Shown here: piece by piece, positions 8,802-17,212 of the stretch | Layout: each line of letters opens with the position of its first letter | How positions within the stretch are numbered: the first letter of the stretch is position 1 | Assembly: GCF_039538365.1 (NCBI RefSeq) | Contig: NZ_BAABCA010000005.1 | Span: forward strand, 464,723 to 528,722 | Source of the DNA: Postechiella marina | Lineage (GTDB): Bacteria; Bacteroidota; Bacteroidia; Flavobacteriales; Flavobacteriaceae | Direction: 5' to 3' | DNA length: 64,000 bases | Notes under the pieces: model-generated | What the model saw: only the letters and a program-made list of their open reading frames with translations | Databases searched by the model: none | What the model was told of the DNA's origin: nothing | Program-made: the position numbers and the translations under genes

Positions 8802-11249
8802 TTAATTCTCTAATTTAGAATAAGCTATCAACAATTCTCCATTTAGCATTCTCCCTAACAACTTACCTGCAAAATTAGCTTCTGTTATGCCATTATCTTT
8901 TCCATCAAATTCTACAATCAAGTCTTTTCCTTTTCGTTTTATTTTAGTCACTTTACAGCCTTTACCAAAATCAACAACTTCTGATGCTCCATATCGCAAT
9001 GATTTAATATCAATATCCTTTTGAGCATTAAACCCTTGCTCGCTTTGTATAAGAAGTTTGATATTTTTTGTGTTTTTATCCAGCTTCTTTTTATTTAAAA
9101 GTTTTATTCTTTTATGTATTGTTAATGGCACAATAATGTTTTTAGAGCTATGATTATCTTTTGCCAAATCGTCTCGTTTTGGCACATCTATCACCGCTAA
9201 AGACAGGTGAGATGCTCTACCGTACTCATCTTGTAAAACATGAGGACGCTCTAATTTATACCAATTGGTTTGTGTACCATCTTCATAAGCTGTGTTATGT
9301 GGTGTATAAGCGGTTCCAGGGTTAAACTTCCAGTGTATGCCATCTGGTGAACGCAAATAAATGGCTCTATAATCCCAAAAAGCATTAATCATCATATGAA
9401 ACTGCACTTCATCCTTCCATATCACAGGATCTTCATAATTAGATCCCCTATATTTTTCTGGAATTATAGGATTACCTTGAATAGGCTTACTTAACACTTT
9501 ATAAGGGCCTAATGGGTTCTTATCTTGACTCCTCATTATTGCTCCTGCCTTTGTTACAAATAAAAAGCGACCATCTTCCAACTGAACTCCAGATAGGTTT
9601 CTATAAAACCTATACGATCGACTTTCTGATTCACCAGAATTCTTCCAATCGACTTCTATAACTCCCAAGCGTTTCCATGGACCATTCATAGATTTTGATG
9701 TAAACAAAGTAGCTTCCCAATTAATTAAAGAATACAACATAAAAGTACCATCGTTAAGCAATACAACATCTGGGTTATGCCCTAAGCCATTACCAAATTT
9801 ATAAGCTGTATCTTCCTTAACTAAATATGGGCCAGTTGGCTTATCTGAAACCACATGAGCAACAGTAGAAAATGGCCATTCCCAATGCCCTTTAGTTGCA
9901 TTAGCAGGCCAACGTGTAACACACATATGGTATTTTCCATCTTTATCTTTTACCGGTCTTCCTCCCCAATAACTCCACTCCGGATCTTCAATACCGTTTT
10001 CGGCATCTCGCGGTAAAACACCATCTGCTCCCCAAACATTAGATGTTAATTTATTATGAATAGGCATTGGCAATATTAAATCGCTAAAAGATGCTCCAAA
10101 AACTGCTTTTACTTTCGCTTTCGCTGATATAGAAGCTTCACTTTTATTACCACTATAATCGTGAGCACAAACAATATAGGAATTTTCAACACCTTTTGAA
10201 GGTGTATAATCTATAAATGAATTTTTAGTAAGCTGACGCGCTATTTCTTGAAGATTTTCACCCTTTGAATCGCCTCGATACACAGTGTAATATTTAACAT
10301 CGTTATCGACACTTTTTTTCCAATTAATTTTAACCTCTGTATCAAAAACATTTGTGGTTAAGTTTGTTGGTGGCTTAGGCTTTACCTTATCTATTTTTGT
10401 TATGGTAACCACAGGAGATTTTGATGATTCTTTCCCACTAACCCGAGTTACTAAATAATGATATTGTTTACCATTAATTAAGTTAGTGTCTGTAAACTCT
10501 AAAGACTTTAAGTTATTTGCTATTTTTATATAAGCAGCTCCTATCTTTTCTCCTCGATATACATTATATCGTGCCATTTTAGTCTCCATGTTATCCTCCC
10601 ATTTTAATTTAACACCAGTAGAAACCACTGTTGCATTTAAAATATTTGGGCCATTAGTTTCTGGCGCCTGTACACTTATGTTCACATAGTTTAAAAACAC
10701 TTTTACACCTTCGTTAGAGTATAAAGTTGCTCGAACAAAAGGCATACCTCCTTCGGCATCTTTCTTTTTAACCTTATACACGCCTTTAAAATGCTGAACT
10801 TTTAAATCGCCACCCATAAGCGCTTTTTTTTCGGCTAAAATCCTTTCGTTTTCACCAAATACTAAGCTTAATGTAACTTTAGCATTACAATCGTATTCTG
10901 AATCTGCACCAAAGCCCCAATTCAATATATCACCTTCAGATATTTTAGAATATGCTGATATATTATTTAAAATATTAGACTCTATAATACCAACTGGAAC
11001 CGAACTATACATTCTCCCTTTAAACAAAGCCATTCTACTATCTCCCGTTAATTTAGATGGGCCATGGCTATTATTCCAATGTGGAGATTGCAATCCTTTT
11101 CGCCACGAACCCGCAGGTATTAATTCGAAATTACCATCGTTTACGTTTTCTTTAGGAGAGTTATCTCCAAGCAAAACTATTTGAGCTTCAAGCACATTAC
11201 TTAACACCGCCAAACCAAGACACAAGGCAAGTTTAAAAAACTTCATCAT
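8802..11249 (-). CDS. Secreted multidomain protein: N-terminal beta-sandwich, two FN3 domains, GH43-like propeller
   Basis: 815 residues with a signal peptide (cut near LEAQ, residue 23). Residues ~25-195 look like a carbohydrate-binding-type beta-sandwich. Two fibronectin type III repeats follow at about 200-287 and 290-382, each with the core KARYNVYRG/KYYTVYRG pattern. A GH43-like propeller covers about 390-715 (HMCVTRWP, AHVVSDKPTGPY, GHNPDVVLL, YEDPVIW, ERPHVL), and a small beta-rich tail completes it. Asp in YEDPVIW and His-Asn-Pro-Asp are candidate active-site residues, not proven. FN3 linkers are common in secreted glycan-degrading enzymes. Divergent from regulator paralog 3, 173 bp away. 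Confidence 0.65.
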   Translation of the reverse strand: MMKFFKLALCLGLAVLSNVLEAQIVLLGDNSPKENVNDGNFELIPAGSWRKGLQSPHWNNSHGPSKLTGDSRMALFKGRMYSSVPVGIIESNILNNISAYSKISEGDILNWGFGADSEYDCNAKVTLSLVFGENERILAEKKALMGGDLKVQHFKGVYKVKKKDAEGGMPFVRATLYSNEGVKVFLNYVNISVQAPETNGPNILNATVVSTGVKLKWEDNMETKMARYNVYRGEKIGAAYIKIANNLKSLEFTDTNLINGKQYHYLVTRVSGKESSKSPVVTITKIDKVKPKPPTNLTTNVFDTEVKINWKKSVDNDVKYYTVYRGDSKGENLQEIARQLTKNSFIDYTPSKGVENSYIVCAHDYSGNKSEASISAKAKVKAVFGASFSDLILPMPIHNKLTSNVWGADGVLPRDAENGIEDPEWSYWGGRPVKDKDGKYHMCVTRWPANATKGHWEWPFSTVAHVVSDKPTGPYLVKEDTAYKFGNGLGHNPDVVLLNDGTFMLYSLINWEATLFTSKSMNGPWKRLGVIEVDWKNSGESESRSYRFYRNLSGVQLEDGRFLFVTKAGAIMRSQDKNPLGPYKVLSKPIQGNPIIPEKYRGSNYEDPVIWKDEVQFHMMINAFWDYRAIYLRSPDGIHWKFNPGTAYTPHNTAYEDGTQTNWYKLERPHVLQDEYGRASHLSLAVIDVPKRDDLAKDNHSSKNIIVPLTIHKRIKLLNKKKLDKNTKNIKLLIQSEQGFNAQKDIDIKSLRYGASEVVDFGKGCKVTKIKRKGKDLIVEFDGKDNGITEANFAGKLLGRMLNGELLIAYSKLEN

Positions 11250-11333
11250 TATAATTTATAGGTTATATTTATTTTATTAAAAATACAGACAAACAAGCTT
11301 TTAGACATATAAACTATATTAAATTAAGTTTTT

Positions 11334-11344
11334 TAGCGGTTACT
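11334..11344 (+). promoter_or_regulatory. CGGTT motif upstream of regulator 3
   Basis: TAGCGGTTACT lies in the gap between the 815-residue glycan gene and regulator 3, with the CGG core about 86 bases before the regulator ATG. It matches the motif before the two other paralogs at five to seven core bases. Confidence 0.3.
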
Positions 11345-11422
11345 TAAAAAGTTAATTTAAATTAACACCCCTTATTATTACTGTGTTTTGATAGTATTTC
11401 TTGTTTCTTTACTTTTACAATT

Positions 11423-12583
11423 ATGAGCCCACACTTAGATACATCTATTATTAAAACATATCTTTTAAAAATATGCAATGATCGCATGTTTGAAAAATCG
11501 CCTAGAAATGTTAGATTATTAAAATTTTTAGTAGAACAAGCCATAAAAAAAAGCGATGTTAGCGAGTATATTGTTGGCACAGAACTTTTTCAAGACAGTT
11601 ACACCCCAGAAAATAAGGATAGTAAAGTAAGGGTTTATATGTACAACCTGCGCAAAAAGCTAAAAGAGTATTATGCAACTTCTGGTAAAGATGATAATTT
11701 AATTTTTATTGTAGAAAAAGGACAGTACAACTTAAAATTTCAAGAACGAAATACGCAAAAAAATACTAAATTAAAGGCGACTATTAATAAAAAAATATTA
11801 TGGGGAGCTAGTATTTTTACACTGCTACTAACGGTTTTATTTATTTCTAAAAAAATATTTAAAGAAGACCTTTATTGCTGGAATGATTTTTTTAAAAGCT
11901 CGTCTAACATATGCGTTATGGCAGATCAAACCATGATATACAAAACTGTAGGTTTAGAGCGTTTTGCTACTATGAATTTTTACATAAACAATAAATCTGA
12001 TTTTATAAATTATGTTGAAAAACACCCTAACGACTCTATTAAATTAGCCAATTACACTCTACTCTCTAAAATGGCACCTTTTTCTGTAAAAAACCTTACT
12101 GAATGGTTTTTAAAACATAACAGTAATTTTTCGCTACGATTAGAAAGCAGCTTTGAAATGGACGAAACCAGAACCAATAATTTACTGTATATAGGTCAAT
12201 TTAAAACCATGGGAACATCTAAATCTATCTTTTTAAAAGATAGTCATATTTTTAAACACAATACAAATGTTAGTAACTTTGTTGTTGTTAAAAACGGAAA
12301 AGAAAAAACATACAGTTATAAAATAAAAGAAGGCATATCGTATGAATATGCTATGGTGTCTTATAATGCTCTAGAAAACGGTAAAAAAGCTCTGTTTTTT
12401 GTATCTAACAACGACATAGGTGTAATGGCTACTGTAAATAATTTTATGAATAAAAAATGGCTGGCAAATTTTTATAAAAATTTACCAGCCAATAAAAAAT
12501 ATTTTAATGCTTTATTTGAAGTAAAAGGTATTAACAGAACAGAAATTGACTGTAAACTTGTTGATTTTGAAGCTTTAAATTAA
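11423..12583 (+). CDS. Membrane-tethered winged-helix regulator, paralog 3
   Basis: 386 residues. A winged-helix-like domain spans residues ~8-107, with SKVRVYMYNLRKKLKEYY (67-84) and EKGQYNLKF (98-106). A single membrane helix is at about 125-142, and a ~240-residue C-terminal part shares YIGQFK, YAMVSYNAL, NNDIGVMATV and GINRTEIDCKL with its paralogs. The N-domain is predicted cytoplasmic and the C-domain external. It probably acts as a one-component transcription factor whose sensor domain is specific to a glycan fragment, but the signal is unknown. Its stop is 34 bp from the convergent GH2 gene. Confidence 0.75.
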   Translation: MSPHLDTSIIKTYLLKICNDRMFEKSPRNVRLLKFLVEQAIKKSDVSEYIVGTELFQDSYTPENKDSKVRVYMYNLRKKLKEYYATSGKDDNLIFIVEKGQYNLKFQERNTQKNTKLKATINKKILWGASIFTLLLTVLFISKKIFKEDLYCWNDFFKSSSNICVMADQTMIYKTVGLERFATMNFYINNKSDFINYVEKHPNDSIKLANYTLLSKMAPFSVKNLTEWFLKHNSNFSLRLESSFEMDETRTNNLLYIGQFKTMGTSKSIFLKDSHIFKHNTNVSNFVVVKNGKEKTYSYKIKEGISYEYAMVSYNALENGKKALFFVSNNDIGVMATVNNFMNKKWLANFYKNLPANKKYFNALFEVKGINRTEIDCKLVDFEALN

Positions 12584-12616
12584 GAAACAAACGCAACGCT
12601 TATACTTCTTAAACTG

Positions 12617-15076
12617 TTATTTAGTTTCTACAACAATCTTAGCGCTTCCTAAACCTTTAGATTTTGCATTTAATGTTATTAACCCGCTTTTATTAGAAGA
12701 CTTTAAAATGGCTAAGCACATACCGCTAAATGCTTTTCTGTGGTTGGCTTGAAAAGACTCTAAACTAATTTGGTTACCATTATCTACAGCTTCTAAATTT
12801 CCTGCGCCTTTTACAGAAAAGAACACTTGGTTATCTGCATTAGGACATAAGTTTCCATTTTTATCTTCAATTCTCACCGTTACATAAGCTAAATCTCTAC
12901 CGTCTGCATCAATAGTTTCTCTATCTACAGACAAAGTAACTTTTGCAGGCTTTCCTGCTGTAAAAATTTGTTCTTCTTGAACCACTTTTCCATTTTTATA
13001 ACCAACAACTTTTATGTTCCCAGCTTGATATGGCACCTCCCAAGATAAACGATATTTAGATTGAAACGTTTTTGGTTCGTATCGTAAAAAATTAACTTTC
13101 AACTCGGTTAAATCTTTTCCTTTAACTTTTTTACCCATAGATTTTCCGTTTACAAAAAGTTCTGCAGAATCACAGTTTGTATAACAATATACTGGTATAT
13201 TTTGCCCTTCCATACCTTTCCAGTTCCAGTGAGGTAAAAGGTGAATCATTGGCTTTGTTGTCCAATGACTTTGGTATAAATAAAATCTATCTTTTGGAAA
13301 TCCACACAAATCTACAGCTCCAAAATAAGAACTATGTGATGGCCAATCTCCATTCCAATATCCATTAGTAGAGTTGTCTTTACCTCCATAAGGAGTTGGT
13401 TCTCCTAAATAATCAAACCCTGTCCAAATAAATTCTCCCATATTATATGGGTTTTGCTCTTGAAAATGAAACTCTACATCTGGCGGGTAAGCCCATGGAG
13501 GACCTATTAAATCGTAACTCGTTACATGTAACGACTCGTGTGTTTTATACTTCTCTATTGGCAAATGGTATACACCACGACTACTAGTACAACTTGATGT
13601 TTCTGATCCATACATTGGTAATTCTGGAAACTCTTCGCGTACCCATTCGTATTTTGTAGGCTTATAATTTATACCTGCTATATCCACTTGTTGAGCAAAA
13701 TTAAAAGTATATGGATTAGGAAAATTATTCATTCCCATTGTAGTAGGACGTGTAGGATCTATTTCTTTGCAATAGTCACTTAAACGCTTTGCAACTTTCC
13801 AACCGTTCTTTTTATCTTTTTGCTCTATAATTTCGTTACCAGTACTCCACATAATAACAGATGGATGGTTGCGGTCTCTACGAATCATATCTTTAATATC
13901 GCGTTCTGCCCACTCATCAAAAAACACATTATATCCATTTGGTACTTTTTCCATTTTCCAAACATCAAAAGCTTCATCTAAAACCATAAGTCCTAATTCG
14001 TCACACAGTTCTAATAAAGTACGAGATGGCATATTATGACTTGTTCTAATGGCATTAACGCCCATATCCTTCATTATCTGAAGTTTTCTCTCGTCTGCCC
14101 TTCTATAAATAGCTGCTCCTAAAGATCCGTTATCATGGTGTAAACACACACCATTAAAACGTACTTTTTTATTATTTAAAAAGAATCCGTCTTTTGTAAA
14201 AGCTATAGAACGTAATCCTATTTTTGTTTCATAAGTATCTACTACTTTTCCGTTTTGATTAATTGTAGTAACTACTTTATATAAATTAGGAGTATCTGTA
14301 TCCCAACGCTGTGGATTTTCTATGTTACACCATACATTTGAAGTACCCGAAGCATTGGCAGCTACTTTTATATCTTCTTTTGCAGATGCTACTTTTTTAC
14401 CATCAGGAGAAAAATAATCATGATTTACAGTTACATCAACAGGTAATATGGTTTTGTTAGTAACCGTAGTTTCATTTTGAACCACAGCCAATTTTTCGGT
14501 TACTGTTGGCGTTGTAATATATGTTCCCCAATGTCCAACATGCACTCGCTCGTCTACCTTTAACCAAACAGAACGGTAAATCCCAGCTCCTGGATACCAG
14601 CGAGAAGACAAATCTTCTGGTTGTAAACGCACAGCTATAACATTATTAGATCCATCGTATTTTAAATGTTTACTAATATCAAACTCAAAACCAATATACC
14701 CGTAAGGTCTGTTGCCTACAAACTCTCCGTTTACCCAAACATGGGCATTATACATAGCTCCTTCAAACTCTACACGTACTACCTTACCTTTGGCACTAGC
14801 ATCCATTTTAAAGTTTTTACGGTACCAACCTGTACCATGAAAAGGCAACCCTCCACAACGTGCATTATATTTTTCGTCAAAAGGCCCTTCTATAGCCCAA
14901 TCGTGTGGTAAATCTAATTTTCGCCATTTAGAAGTGTCAAAATCTGGTTTTTCGGCACCTTCTGCTTCAGCATTAAAAAATTGCCACGACGCATCAAAAT
15001 TTGTTGTTTGCGCATGCATTTCGGTAATTGCTACTACCGAAATTAACAGCGTTAAAAGAAATAGTTTCTTCATCAT
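12617..15076 (-). CDS. Glycoside hydrolase family 2 (beta-galactosidase-like), complete
   Basis: 819 residues, secreted (signal peptide ending near MHAQ, residue 23). The sugar-binding domain includes WYRKNF and VWVNGEFVG. A beta-sandwich follows, then a TIM barrel with acid/base Glu415 in WSTGNE and nucleophile Glu492 in MYGSETSS. C-terminal beta domains (about 600-819) complete the DUF4982-type GH2 layout common in Bacteroidetes. Both catalytic carboxylates are intact. Activity is probably exo-beta-galactosidase or a relative, acting on oligosaccharides after desulfation. The gene appears to have its own promoter (TAAATTTG at 15184-15191) and lies after a terminator that closes the sulfatase transcript. 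Confidence 0.88.
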   Translation of the reverse strand: MMKKLFLLTLLISVVAITEMHAQTTNFDASWQFFNAEAEGAEKPDFDTSKWRKLDLPHDWAIEGPFDEKYNARCGGLPFHGTGWYRKNFKMDASAKGKVVRVEFEGAMYNAHVWVNGEFVGNRPYGYIGFEFDISKHLKYDGSNNVIAVRLQPEDLSSRWYPGAGIYRSVWLKVDERVHVGHWGTYITTPTVTEKLAVVQNETTVTNKTILPVDVTVNHDYFSPDGKKVASAKEDIKVAANASGTSNVWCNIENPQRWDTDTPNLYKVVTTINQNGKVVDTYETKIGLRSIAFTKDGFFLNNKKVRFNGVCLHHDNGSLGAAIYRRADERKLQIMKDMGVNAIRTSHNMPSRTLLELCDELGLMVLDEAFDVWKMEKVPNGYNVFFDEWAERDIKDMIRRDRNHPSVIMWSTGNEIIEQKDKKNGWKVAKRLSDYCKEIDPTRPTTMGMNNFPNPYTFNFAQQVDIAGINYKPTKYEWVREEFPELPMYGSETSSCTSSRGVYHLPIEKYKTHESLHVTSYDLIGPPWAYPPDVEFHFQEQNPYNMGEFIWTGFDYLGEPTPYGGKDNSTNGYWNGDWPSHSSYFGAVDLCGFPKDRFYLYQSHWTTKPMIHLLPHWNWKGMEGQNIPVYCYTNCDSAELFVNGKSMGKKVKGKDLTELKVNFLRYEPKTFQSKYRLSWEVPYQAGNIKVVGYKNGKVVQEEQIFTAGKPAKVTLSVDRETIDADGRDLAYVTVRIEDKNGNLCPNADNQVFFSVKGAGNLEAVDNGNQISLESFQANHRKAFSGMCLAILKSSNKSGLITLNAKSKGLGSAKIVVETK

Positions 15077-15183
15077 TTAATTAATTTTCAATATGAGTGT
15101 TTATTTAAGTTTACGATATTAAAGATTTAATACATATTCTATGATGACATATGTTCTTTTTTATGAGCCATACCGCTTATTTA

Positions 15184-15191
15184 CAAATTTA
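15184..15191 (-). promoter_or_regulatory. Promoter -7 element candidate for the GH2 gene
   Basis: The minus strand reads TAAATTTG, a perfect consensus match, giving a leader of about 100 bases to the ATG at 15076. It lies just downstream of the sulfatase terminator. Confidence 0.4.
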
Positions 15192-15263
15192 TTAGAAACA
15201 CAAAAACCAATAAATAGCTGACTACCAAAATATAACAGAACTATACAATATATTAACAAAAAA

Positions 15264-15288
15264 GGAGAGTATTAAACTAATACTCTCC
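15264..15288 (-). terminator. Rho-independent terminator after the sulfatase operon
   Basis: The stem GGAGAGTATTA/TAATACTCTCC is a perfect 11-bp match with a three-base loop. On the minus strand it is followed by a run of T, placing it after the sulfatase gene that stops at 15324. It separates the sulfatase transcript from the GH2 gene. Confidence 0.8.
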
Positions 15289-15323
15289 TCTTGAAAAAAA
15301 AACTAACTATTTACTACTAACTA

Positions 15324-17189
15324 TTATTTTGAATTTAGATATAATAATCGTCTTAATACCTGAGGCTCGTCCAATACTATTTTATTGATTTTAGACTCAT
15401 TAATATTAAAGTTATAATGCTTTTCGCAATCTTGCATTAACACTATAGAGTTTAATATTAATAACGCTTGAGGTCCATCTTTACAAGTATACAAGGCCTC
15501 TGTCATTACAGATACCGGATTTGCGCTACCTGTTAAGCCTAAAAATTCTGCTGCACGAACTCTGTTTACTAACTCACTATCGGTATTAGATATATTTTTT
15601 ATTGTTGGTGCTAATTCTTTTGCTTTCGCTCCAAAACTACTACTTGCTATAAGTGCCCAATAACGGTCCCAAGTATCTTGAGAGTTTAAGCTTTTTTCTA
15701 ATTTAGATTTTACTTTATCAAAATCTAAAAGGGCATAATTGGCTATTTTAGAATACCTTGAAATATCTTTTTTGTGTAATTGCCCATAAGCTACAGGATT
15801 ATTAAAGGCATTGTTAATTAAATAAAATTCTGGGTAAAAAGATAAATCTGGCATACTTTTAATGCGTTTATTTAAATTACACCTTAGGCTTTTTAATGTA
15901 TTTTTATATTCTAATTTACCTGCTAAATTATTTGTTTCGAACGGATCTTCTTCTACATTATAAAGTGCTTCTACCGCTTTAGGCTCAAAAAATTGAGACT
16001 GTACAGCATTTAGCTTATTGTTTTTATACATCTCTATCCATTGCTGATACCCCAATTGTTTATACCTGTAGTTATTCATTAAGCCATCAAAATTAAAAGG
16101 CTCGTAATTTCTAACATACTTATATTTTCCTTTACGTACAGCACGTACCATATCGTATTTCTCATCCATTCTATTAGTATAACTAAAAGTTTCGTCGCGC
16201 TTATCTAATTGTTTTTTAGAAATATTTTTACCCAAAAATGGTTGTCCATCAATACCTTTAGGAATTTCTACACCTGCTAGATTTAATACAGTTGCTCCAA
16301 AATCTACAAAACTTACAAAAGCGTTTGTTCTTGTTCCTGCTGCTACTGGCGATAAATTTTTGTACTTCTCTGGTATGCGTACTACTAAAGGCACATGCAC
16401 TCCTGTTTCTTTTATATACCCTTTACTTCCTGGTAAAACACCACCATGATCTCCGTAATAAAAAATAATTGTATTCTCGTAAAGCCCATCTTCTTTTAAT
16501 TGCGCAACAACCTCTCCTAATTGTCCATCCATTTCTTGCATTTTATCGTGATAGCGCGCGTTGGTATATCTAAATAAATCTGTTTGAGGATGTACCGGAA
16601 AAATAGCCATAGAAGCTTGATTAGCTTTTGTAGGTACTTTTACATCATCTTGTGTAAAATGTAATCTGCTTTCGTGCGTAGTCCCTATGTTAAAAACATG
16701 GAAAAAAGGTTGGCCTTTTTTTCTATCTCGCCACGTTGCTTTTTTAGAAGAATCGTCCCAAACATTATCTGCTTTAAAAAGATTGTAATCTTCTTTAGAG
16801 TTGTTTGTAGTATAATAACCAGTTCTTTTTAAATAAGCAGGAAACATCTCTACACCATTAGGCAAAGGTACTTGCTTTAAATTTCTATGATAATGAGTTA
16901 CCAAACGTGGTCCATAAGACGAAGCAATTAGAGTAGACCTTGCTGCACTACATACTGGTGTATTTGAAAATGCATGGTCGAAAACAACACCATCTGTGGC
17001 TAATGCTTCTATATTAGGGGTTTCTACGCCATACTTTTCGTCAAATAATTTTAAATAATGTTTAGAATTATCTTCTGAAACTATCCAAACTATATTTGGA
17101 CGTTCTTGACTGTTTGTTTTTTTAAAACTAAAAAAAACTAAGCCTATTACTAATAATGATTTAAACTGTAAAAATTTTAAATTAATCAT
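15324..17189 (-). CDS. S1-family sulfatase with C-terminal HEAT-like extension
   Basis: 621 residues, secreted (signal peptide ending near TNSQ). A formylglycine-type sulfatase: the maturation motif CSAAR starts at Cys80, and metal-binding Asp residues occur early in the core (VSEDN) and in YGDHGG. The N-terminal ~480 residues make up the sulfatase core; it looks most like the heparan N-sulfatase-like group, but subfamily cannot be fixed by eye. Residues ~500-621 form an alpha-helical tail with HEAT-like pattern (RVRAAEFLGL), probably a binding module. Co-transcribed with the sulfatase gene upstream (23 bp gap). The formylglycine-generating enzyme is not in the window. Confidence 0.87.
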   Translation of the reverse strand: MINLKFLQFKSLLVIGLVFFSFKKTNSQERPNIVWIVSEDNSKHYLKLFDEKYGVETPNIEALATDGVVFDHAFSNTPVCSAARSTLIASSYGPRLVTHYHRNLKQVPLPNGVEMFPAYLKRTGYYTTNNSKEDYNLFKADNVWDDSSKKATWRDRKKGQPFFHVFNIGTTHESRLHFTQDDVKVPTKANQASMAIFPVHPQTDLFRYTNARYHDKMQEMDGQLGEVVAQLKEDGLYENTIIFYYGDHGGVLPGSKGYIKETGVHVPLVVRIPEKYKNLSPVAAGTRTNAFVSFVDFGATVLNLAGVEIPKGIDGQPFLGKNISKKQLDKRDETFSYTNRMDEKYDMVRAVRKGKYKYVRNYEPFNFDGLMNNYRYKQLGYQQWIEMYKNNKLNAVQSQFFEPKAVEALYNVEEDPFETNNLAGKLEYKNTLKSLRCNLNKRIKSMPDLSFYPEFYLINNAFNNPVAYGQLHKKDISRYSKIANYALLDFDKVKSKLEKSLNSQDTWDRYWALIASSSFGAKAKELAPTIKNISNTDSELVNRVRAAEFLGLTGSANPVSVMTEALYTCKDGPQALLILNSIVLMQDCEKHYNFNINESKINKIVLDEPQVLRRLLYLNSK

Positions 17190-17212
17190 GTTATTCTCTA
17201 TATTAATACTAC

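Noticed and set aside
15172..15180. ACCGCTTAT (reverse AAGCGGT) as a fourth copy of the CGGTT motif
   Set aside because: It would lie at the predicted transcription start of the GH2 gene rather than upstream, and it matches only part of the motif.
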